The notes under the pieces were generated by a model that was not told where the DNA came from, ran no database searches, and was given only the letters and a program-made list of their open reading frames with translations. From Propionibacteriaceae bacterium UBA6122 (GTDB lineage Bacteria; Actinomycetota; Actinomycetes; Propionibacteriales; Propionibacteriaceae): a DNA stretch of 64,000 nt. Made by a program: the position numbers and the translations under genes. The stretch is taken from assembly GCA_002428365.1 (NCBI GenBank), contig DIVW01000033.1:1094-65093 (forward strand), read 5' to 3'. Of the stretch, positions 58,043-64,000 are shown piece by piece (the first letter of the stretch is position 1; every line of letters starts with the position of its first letter).

Positions 58043-59239
58043 TCAGTCAGCGGACCCCGCCCTGCGATCAGCGAACCAGGCGATGGTCGCACCGAGCGCG
58101 GCGGTCAGGGTCAAGATGAGGACTCCAATCAGCACCTCTGGCACCCGCGGACCGACCGCAGCGAAACGCACGCTCCCCAGGGCCCCTCTGCTCAACATCG
58201 CCCACGTCAGGTAGCCAAGACCGGCCACCAACCCGGCGGCTGCACCGGCACCCACTGATGCCACCATCCCGCCGGCTTTGGCGCGCACCGCAGCAACCCC
58301 GGCCAGCAGCCCAGGGACGGCGCCAGCCAGCAGCCACCCAGTCAGCGAACCGGACCCGTCCGGCGGCAGCGCCCCGAAAACCGGAATGGACGGCAGCAGG
58401 CCCAGGCGAGTTCCCCAGGGGGCGACCAGCGAACCGTCGCCAAGAGTGAATCCGGCGCCAAGGATCCAGGCCGCGGTCCAGGCCAGCAGGTTCGGTAGGT
58501 ACAGCAAGCAGGTCAACGCCCAGACCACCACGCCACCGGTGTCGAATCCCAGGGCCTGCTCCAGCGAATCGATCCGGGGCTCCCCCTGCACCATCGCGGT
58601 GGCCAGCGCCGCTGCGGCGACCACCACCAGCCCAAGCAGACCCGCAGCCCCACCTTTGGCCGTTGACCACAGCCAGGCGGGCCCGCCACCGCGGTAGCCA
58701 GCCTGCCAACCAGCACCAAGGAGGGCTCCGCCCAAGCTGATCAGCAGGCTGCCAGGTACAGCCCGCATCGGCTCGGCTCCGGTTGCCCAGCCCATCGCGA
58801 GGGTGGCGGCGGTGTAGCCGAGGCCAACCTGGAAGACGGTCAGCAGCACTTGGCGCCGCACCGATCCAGCATCTGCCGACGGCGGCCGGTAGACCAGCGA
58901 CCCGGCCCAGGCGGCCAGCCCGACCAAGAGCAGGCTCAAACCGAGCGGGACCATGGTGATGGTTACCCCGTCCCCATTGACTATTCCGCCATGGGCCAAC
59001 AACCACACTCGCCCGACAAAGGCGAGCATGGCAGCGAACGGCACCGACGAGACCCCCAACCAGCCGGCCAGGACGATTCCACCCACCACCACGGCGCCGA
59101 CCAGCGCCGCTAGAAAGCCACCGCCGATTGCTGCCAATGGCCAGGGAATCCTCACTTGATCCTCAAGGGTTGGTACAGCCTTCGCGGAGGCCACATTGAA
59201 GCGAAACCGCGCGTGAGAGCGTGTTTTAGGGGAAGCCAT
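58043..59239 (-). CDS. DUF6350/PerM-like multispanning membrane protein
   Basis: About 398 aa, Gly/Ala-rich, nine or ten hydrophobic segments from residue 35 to the end. In mycobacteria PerM (Rv0955, linked to cell division and Mg2+ tolerance) stands directly upstream of purN-purH, the same order as here, which supports the call. The start is uncertain (ATG 59239 or TTG 59260, no ribosome binding site seen). Confidence 0.7.
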   Translation of the reverse strand: MASPKTRSHARFRFNVASAKAVPTLEDQVRIPWPLAAIGGGFLAALVGAVVVGGIVLAGWLGVSSVPFAAMLAFVGRVWLLAHGGIVNGDGVTITMVPLGLSLLLVGLAAWAGSLVYRPPSADAGSVRRQVLLTVFQVGLGYTAATLAMGWATGAEPMRAVPGSLLISLGGALLGAGWQAGYRGGGPAWLWSTAKGGAAGLLGLVVVAAAALATAMVQGEPRIDSLEQALGFDTGGVVVWALTCLLYLPNLLAWTAAWILGAGFTLGDGSLVAPWGTRLGLLPSIPVFGALPPDGSGSLTGWLLAGAVPGLLAGVAAVRAKAGGMVASVGAGAAAGLVAGLGYLTWAMLSRGALGSVRFAAVGPRVPEVLIGVLILTLTAALGATIAWFADRRAGSAD

Positions 59240-59337
59240 GGTGAGTCCATGCTGACCCAAGCCCCCTGTTCTAGCCGGGTGGACACGCCAGCCCTACTAC
59301 ACTGGCTCAGTCACGCAAGCGCAGACGGGATCTTCAC

Positions 59338-61308
59338 GTGGAGGGGTCACAAAGACCGCGTCGGGCACTCGGACCAGTACCCGATGACTGGAGCGAGCCC
59401 TCGGACAGCAGCTCTGCTAGTCCGGCCGGGCCGCTGTTTGACGACCCCGAATTGACCGACACCGGCATGATGCGGCGGTTGGCCCTGAACACCGACGGTT
59501 CGCTCCAGACCCTGATTCCGCCGCCCCGGCCAGTGCTACCGGTTTCGGAGGCTCAGCCCGCCTCCGCCGGCCGACGATTCTCCGCCGACGAGGCGCCTGC
59601 AGATCATGGCTGGGTCGCCCCCCGCCGCTCGGCGGCCAGCGTGTCCTCGCCACCCCGGGCCTACGCGCCGCTGCTACCTCCGGTCAGCCGTCCGACCGCA
59701 CCGCCGGCGGTGACAGTCAGTTACCCCCGCGCTGCCGAGCCGCTTGAAGCCCCGGCAGTACCAGTGGCGCCGGTATCGGCCACCTCAACTCGTTCGGGGT
59801 TCTCGGCGCGTAGCCAGGCAACCCCACCACTGCGAGCCGTGGAACCCGAGCCGAAGCTCACCAAGCGGGAAGCCCGCGCAGCCGCGGCCCAGGCCAAAGT
59901 CGACGCCAAGACTGCCCTCGAAGCCGAGAAGGCCGCCGCGAAAGAGGCCGCCCTCCAAGCCAAGCTGGACGCCCGATCTGCCAAGGCGGACGCCAAAGCT
60001 GACGCTAAGGCTGCCAAGCGCGCGCCCAAGGCGGGCAAGAACGGCATCGATCCGGCCGCTCGCCTCGGGGTAACCCCCACTCAGCCCGCTCGCGGCGAAA
60101 GCAACACCCGCCAACGCAGCGGCCGACCGGCGTTCATCGTGATCGCGGCCGTCCTCGCCTTCGCCCTGGTGGTTGCCGCCGTGGTCTGGGTAATGACGAC
60201 TAAGCCGCTCGGCTCCGCCAGCGGCACCGGCACCGCAGCGATCGACCCGCTGCTCACCACAGCTGAGGTCAGCCCCATCGCCGCCGAGGACTGGCAGGTT
60301 GCCACCGCCGCCGGCACCCCGCTTTGCCTCACCGGCGCAACCCCCCAGCCGGAACGCACCAACAACCGCAAGCTCTTCACCGCCCAGGGCAGTTCGGTGC
60401 TGCAGACCATCGGCACCTACCCCGATGACGCCAGCGCCATTCAGGCCTATGAGGCTCAGGCAACTCTGGCTGGCACCTGCCCAGACGGCTCAGCCCTGGT
60501 CGTCGGCGCCTCGACCATCAACGGTTTGGCCGATGCCGCCCAGGCCGTGCAGCTCAAGGTGCAGGCAGTGAAGGCCGAGAATCATCTCCTGGTGCTGGCT
60601 CGCACCGGGCGGACGATCAACACCTTCGACATCGTCACCGCCAACACCATCCCAGTTACCACCGCAGCTCAGGTCGCGGCCATCTCGCTGGCCCGCCAGT
60701 GCGGCTCCGGCACCTGCCCCGCTTCGTTGGGGGTTGCCTCAGCGCTCCCGGCTTCCGGCACCCCCGCAGGCTGGCTGCTTCCGGCCGATGTACCACGGCT
60801 CACTCCTGGTACCGGCAAGTGGACCCTCCACGACTGGCCGGTGAACACCCCCGGTTCGCAATGCGAGGGCACCGATCTCACCAAGGTGACCGGCACCACC
60901 GCTTCGGGCCAGCGCACGCTGATCCTGACCAACGATCCCAAGGCGCCAGCTTCCTTCGGGGTGGATCAGGTCACCTTCACCTTCGCTGACAACAAGGCAG
61001 CCTCGACGCTGGCCACCAGCGTCAGCAAGTCGATCACCAACTGCGCCAAGCGGGTGCCCACCGCGGTTGTGGTCGATGGTGAGAACGTCAAGGGCAGTGG
61101 CCAGGGCGAGGTGCCGATTTCGGGTCAGACCTGGACGATCACCCACAAGACCAACACCAGCACGGTGGTCTTCCGGGTGGCCGTGGTCACCGTCGGCAAT
61201 CGGGTCACCTACCTGCTGGCCAACCCAAGCAAGACCTTCGACTTCTCCGATGCCGACTGGGACGCGATCACTCTTCGTGCTGCCCAGCGGACCAGCCAGT
61301 CGTCCTAG
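59338..61308 (+). CDS. K/A-rich single-TM protein with large extracellular domain
   Basis: 656 aa, unknown. Pro-rich disordered N-terminus (residues 1-170), a Lys/Ala/Glu helical stretch with repeated [17 protein letters not shown] units (about 173-235), one membrane helix ([21 protein letters not shown], about 265-287), then some 370 outside residues with possible duplicated domains containing Cys ([23 protein letters not shown]). GTG start; a TACACT box lies at 59298-59303. Convergent with sucD and overlapping it by 4 bp. Mycobacteria also have a membrane protein gene between sucD and perM. Confidence 0.75.
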   Translation: MEGSQRPRRALGPVPDDWSEPSDSSSASPAGPLFDDPELTDTGMMRRLALNTDGSLQTLIPPPRPVLPVSEAQPASAGRRFSADEAPADHGWVAPRRSAASVSSPPRAYAPLLPPVSRPTAPPAVTVSYPRAAEPLEAPAVPVAPVSATSTRSGFSARSQATPPLRAVEPEPKLTKREARAAAAQAKVDAKTALEAEKAAAKEAALQAKLDARSAKADAKADAKAAKRAPKAGKNGIDPAARLGVTPTQPARGESNTRQRSGRPAFIVIAAVLAFALVVAAVVWVMTTKPLGSASGTGTAAIDPLLTTAEVSPIAAEDWQVATAAGTPLCLTGATPQPERTNNRKLFTAQGSSVLQTIGTYPDDASAIQAYEAQATLAGTCPDGSALVVGASTINGLADAAQAVQLKVQAVKAENHLLVLARTGRTINTFDIVTANTIPVTTAAQVAAISLARQCGSGTCPASLGVASALPASGTPAGWLLPADVPRLTPGTGKWTLHDWPVNTPGSQCEGTDLTKVTGTTASGQRTLILTNDPKAPASFGVDQVTFTFADNKAASTLATSVSKSITNCAKRVPTAVVVDGENVKGSGQGEVPISGQTWTITHKTNTSTVVFRVAVVTVGNRVTYLLANPSKTFDFSDADWDAITLRAAQRTSQSS

Positions 61309-62186
61309 CCGGCCAGCGCCGCGCGAACCAAGGTCGCCGTCTCACTCGGCGTATGTCCCACCAACACCCCAGCCGCTTCAAACGCTGCCTTCTTAGCTGC
61401 TGCGGTGCCCGCTGAGCCGGTAACGATGGCTCCGGCATGGCCCATGGTCTTGCCCACCGGTGCGGTGAAGCCAGCCACATAGGCCACCACCGGCTTGGTG
61501 ACGTGCTCGGCGATGTACTCGGCGGCTCGCTCCTCAGCATCGCCACCGATCTCGCCGATCAGCACGATCGCCTGAACCTCAGGGTCAGCCTCGAAAGCTG
61601 CCAGGACGTCGATATGCGAGGTGCCGTTCACCGGGTCGCCACCGATGCCGACGGCACTGGCAAAGCCGATGTCGCGCAACTCGAACATCATCTGATAGGT
61701 CAGCGTGCCCGACTTCGAAACCAGTCCGATCGGGCCGGGTCCGGCGATGTTCGGCGGAATGATGCCGACATTCGACTTGCCGGGGCTAATCAGTCCCGGG
61801 CAGTTGGGTCCGATGATCCGCGTCGTCCCGCTGCGTTGGGCGTAGGCCACGAACTCCGCGGTGTCGGCCACTGGCACGCCCTCGGTAATCACCACCACCA
61901 ACTCCAGCCCGGCATCGATGGCGTCCAACACCGCCTGCTTGGTGTGCGCGGCGGGCACGAAGATCACTGAAGTGTTCGCCATGGTGGCCTGCTTAGCCTC
62001 AGCGATGGTGTTGAACACCGGCACCGGGTCTTCCTCGAAAGTCAACGACTGCCCGCCCTTGCCGGGCGTGACTCCAGCCACGATGCGGGTGCCGGCGGCG
62101 ATCATCCGCTGGGTGTGTTTGCGCCCCTCCGAACCGGTCATGCCCTGCACGATTACCTTTGATCCCAGATCAAGCCAGACAGACAT
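61305..62186 (-). CDS. sucD: Succinyl-CoA synthetase alpha subunit
   Basis: 293 aa. CoA-binding [46 protein letters not shown] and the phosphohistidine region [28 protein letters not shown] 62186 has GGAG 8 bp upstream; an ATG two codons earlier overlaps the sucC stop (TAATG) and may couple the genes. With sucC it links succinyl-CoA, the product of the MutAB reaction, to succinate and ATP/GTP. Confidence 0.95.
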   Translation of the reverse strand: MSVWLDLGSKVIVQGMTGSEGRKHTQRMIAAGTRIVAGVTPGKGGQSLTFEEDPVPVFNTIAEAKQATMANTSVIFVPAAHTKQAVLDAIDAGLELVVVITEGVPVADTAEFVAYAQRSGTTRIIGPNCPGLISPGKSNVGIIPPNIAGPGPIGLVSKSGTLTYQMMFELRDIGFASAVGIGGDPVNGTSHIDVLAAFEADPEVQAIVLIGEIGGDAEERAAEYIAEHVTKPVVAYVAGFTAPVGKTMGHAGAIVTGSAGTAAAKKAAFEAAGVLVGHTPSETATLVRAALAG

Positions 62187-62191
62187 GTGCA

Positions 62192-63367
62192 TTACTCCTG
62201 GTTAGCGGCCAACTCGGCGGCACGACGCGCGGCTGCGTCCATCGTGTCGGATAGCTCGACCAGCGGATGGGCGGCCTCGATCAACATGTGGCGTCCAATC
62301 TCGACTGCGTTTCCGTCCAAGCGGACGACGATCGGCTTGCTCGCCTTCTCCCCCAGCATCGCCAGGGCATCGCGGATGCCCTTGGCCACTTCGGAGCAGG
62401 CCGTGATGCCCCCAAATACGTTGACCAGCACCACCTTCACCTGCGGGTCGGAGAGGATGATCTCCAGGCCGTCGGCCATCACGCTGGCTGAGGCACCACC
62501 GCCAATGTCGAGGAAGTTGGCCGGACGGGGTTGGCCGGGCAGGTTTGCCCCCGCGGCGGCGACCACGTCCAGGGTGCTCATCACCAGGCCAGCACCGTTG
62601 CCGATGACGCCAACGTTGCCGTCGAGTTTGACGTAGTTGAGGCCCTTCGCCTTGGCCCGGGTTTCGAGAGGGTCCTGCTCGTCGGTGTCGGCATAGGCGG
62701 ACCACTCGGGGTGGCGGAAGTCGGCGTTGTCGTCGAGAGTCACCTTGCCGTCGAGCGCGATGATCTCGCCCTGTCCGGTTTTCACCAGCGGATTGACCTC
62801 TACCAAGGTGGCGTCGTTGTCGCGGTAGAGCCGGCCAAGGCCCACCAGCACCTCGGCGATGGCGGCGTGATCGGCCGCAGGGAAGCCGGCGGTGGAAACG
62901 ATTTGGGCGGCCATGGCCGCATCGAGCCCGATGATCGGATCGATCTGCACCCGGGCCAACGCCTCCGGCCGCTCCACGGCCAGCGTCTCGATGTCTACCC
63001 CGCCTTCGCGGCTGCACATCGCCAGGTACTTGCCGGTCGAGCGATCCAGCAGCAGCGAGAAGTAATACTCCTCGGCGATGTCGGCACCAGCGGCAACCAT
63101 CACCTTGTGCACCCGATGGCCGCGAATGTCCAGCCCAAGGATCTCAGCAGCCCGCTCAGCTGCCTCCTGCGGCGACCGGGCCAGCTTCACCCCGCCAGCC
63201 TTACCTCGCCCACCGGTCTTCACCTGCGCTTTGACCACCACTACCGGTGTGCCCAGCTTCACCGCGGCGGCCGCGGCTGCTGCCGGTGTGCTGGCCACGA
63301 TGCCAGGCACCACGGGCACCCCGCTGGCTTCGAACAGGTCTCGGGCCTGATACTCGAACAGATCCAC
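62192..63367 (-). CDS. sucC: Succinyl-CoA synthetase beta subunit
   Basis: 391 aa. ATP-grasp domain at the N-terminus ([39 protein letters not shown]), [31 protein letters not shown], and the C-terminal CoA-ligase domain ([39 protein letters not shown]). GTG 63367 with AGGAG 5 bp upstream. Confidence 0.95.
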   Translation of the reverse strand: MDLFEYQARDLFEASGVPVVPGIVASTPAAAAAAAVKLGTPVVVVKAQVKTGGRGKAGGVKLARSPQEAAERAAEILGLDIRGHRVHKVMVAAGADIAEEYYFSLLLDRSTGKYLAMCSREGGVDIETLAVERPEALARVQIDPIIGLDAAMAAQIVSTAGFPAADHAAIAEVLVGLGRLYRDNDATLVEVNPLVKTGQGEIIALDGKVTLDDNADFRHPEWSAYADTDEQDPLETRAKAKGLNYVKLDGNVGVIGNGAGLVMSTLDVVAAAGANLPGQPRPANFLDIGGGASASVMADGLEIILSDPQVKVVLVNVFGGITACSEVAKGIRDALAMLGEKASKPIVVRLDGNAVEIGRHMLIEAAHPLVELSDTMDAAARRAAELAANQE

Positions 63368-63484
63368 TCTCACTCCTAGTCTCATCCGGGTGAACCGGAG
63401 CGCCTCCGAGACTATTCCTGAGGGTGCCTACCCCCACGCTGCAGCCGCTCTGGGAGCGTCGATTTGGCAACTCATGAGACGAAG

Positions 63485-63513
63485 CTGAGAAATATCCTGA
63501 GAAATGCTAAGCT
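63485..63513 (+). promoter_or_regulatory. Direct repeats and -10 box upstream of the M23 peptidase gene
   Basis: CTGAGAAAT occurs twice (63485-63493 and 63497-63505) 12 bp apart, followed by TAAGCT at 63508-63513 as part of an extended -10 (TGCTAAGCT). Candidate promoter with a tandem activator site. No riboswitch fold was convincing in the 63514-63563 leader. Confidence 0.35.
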
Positions 63514-63563
63514 CTGTCTTGCTCGCTAGGGGCAGGCGAAAACGTACTCATCACGGGGGCTAG

Positions 63564-64000
63564 GTGAACGACCAGGAAACGCAGGCTGACAAGCCAAGGC
63601 GCGCGCTTCCGACTCAGCCTCGCCGGTTTGCCGGCGGAGTGTTGCAGTCGCTGCTGCGTCGCGGCGCAGCCGTGGTGGTCGTCTCAGGAATCGTGCTTGC
63701 TGGCCTCGCCACCTTCACCGCTTCAGCCAGTCCCGCCAACGCCGCCGCGCTCCCGTCCCCGCTGGGACTGTCGAGCATCGGCACCGACTTCGGCGCCGAG
63801 AAGAGCCAAGACGCCGCCTCGCTAGCCGAACAGCGCAGTCAGTCCATTAGCGCCGAAGTGACCGAGATCAGCACCGCCTCAGCTGACGCCGCCACCACCG
63901 AGCGCTTCCAGACGATGGGCGAGAACGCGACTTTCCTCGATGAGGAAAATGACCGGCTCAAGACCCTCACCAAGTTCATGTGGCCCACCGACGGCGAGGT
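63564..64000 (+). CDS. M23-family metallopeptidase, N-terminal fragment
   Basis: The first 145 codons are in the window; the gene continues past the right edge. GTG start, then a basic segment, a hydrophobic stretch (AAVVVVSGIVLAGLATFTASASPANA) acting as a signal peptide with AxA site, a disordered/coiled region, and at the edge LTKFMWPTDGEV, the usual entry into an M23 (LytM) domain. Divergent from sucC; mycobacteria have a similar M23-like gene (Rv0950c) divergent from sucC. Predicted secreted cell-wall hydrolase; the zinc residues lie outside the window. Confidence 0.75.
   Translation, partial: MNDQETQADKPRRALPTQPRRFAGGVLQSLLRRGAAVVVVSGIVLAGLATFTASASPANAAALPSPLGLSSIGTDFGAEKSQDAASLAEQRSQSISAEVTEISTASADAATTERFQTMGENATFLDEENDRLKTLTKFMWPTDGE

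Noticed and set aside
63514..63563. c-di-AMP (ydaO/yuaA) riboswitch before the M23 peptidase gene
   Set aside because: Such riboswitches often precede cell-wall hydrolase genes in actinobacteria, but the short leader lacks the conserved core and is too small.

Overview
The window is GC-rich, densely coding DNA from an actinobacterium. The best guess is a propionic-acid-type lineage (Propionibacteriaceae or a relative). The evidence is a two-subunit methylmalonyl-CoA mutase with its MeaB chaperone, a biotin-dependent acyl-CoA carboxylase alpha chain, succinyl-CoA synthetase and malate dehydrogenase, a glycyl-radical enzyme pair (an anaerobe or facultative trait), and gene orders that I remember from other actinobacteria. 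No rRNA, canonical tRNA, prophage, IS element or CRISPR array was seen. The genus-level assignment is inference.

Layout. 1-2.2 kb: end of a CorA-like gene and an acyl-CoA carboxylase alpha chain. 2.2-10.3 kb: divergent xylose locus (xylBA on minus, xylFGH and a ROK regulator on plus) with paired operator-like sites. 10.3-17.0 kb: LpdA-type flavoprotein, small membrane protein, purine nucleoside phosphorylase, PmmB-type mutase, a uridine-kinase-like P-loop protein, PiT phosphate transporter and its small partner. 17.0-21.4 kb: four-gene overlapping operon for a nonulosonic (sialic-type) acid and its transfer. 21.5-28.1 kb: minus-strand nucleoside uptake and salvage operon (bmpA, ATPase, two permeases, cdd, add). 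28.3-30.7 kb: YjjI/YjjW glycyl-radical enzyme and activase.

30.7-33.2 kb is the most interesting part: a Ro60 (TROVE) gene, a small HTH-like protein overlapping its 3' end, and upstream a tandem array of four Y-RNA-like genes. Each unit has a closing stem and a shared 22-nt element. At least two carry tRNA-like modules in circularly permuted order (T arm, capped acceptor-like stem, D arm). A palindrome lies inside the promoter of the array.

33.3-44.6 kb: a 13E12-type HNH protein, a DUF3788-like protein, meaB-mutB-mutA, an APH-fold kinase, a CorC/HlyC-type protein and a TagF-like polymerase. 44.6-53.1 kb: GT4 glycosyltransferase, purU, histidine phosphatase, mdh, acyl-CoA synthetase, alpha/beta hydrolase and a protein with 11 tandem repeats. 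53.2-64 kb: class III aminotransferase, DUF3017, folD, purH, purN, a PerM-like protein, a K/A-rich membrane protein, sucD, sucC and a truncated M23 peptidase.

Metabolically the genes connect: xylose enters as xylulose-5-phosphate; nucleosides are imported, deaminated and phosphorolysed; MutAB/MeaB, SucCD and Mdh form the C4 part of a methylmalonyl pathway; FolD, PurU, PurN and PurH handle one-carbon units and purine synthesis. Many genes have an actinobacterial -10 box (TANNNT) exactly 6-7 nt before the start codon, suggesting frequent leaderless transcription.
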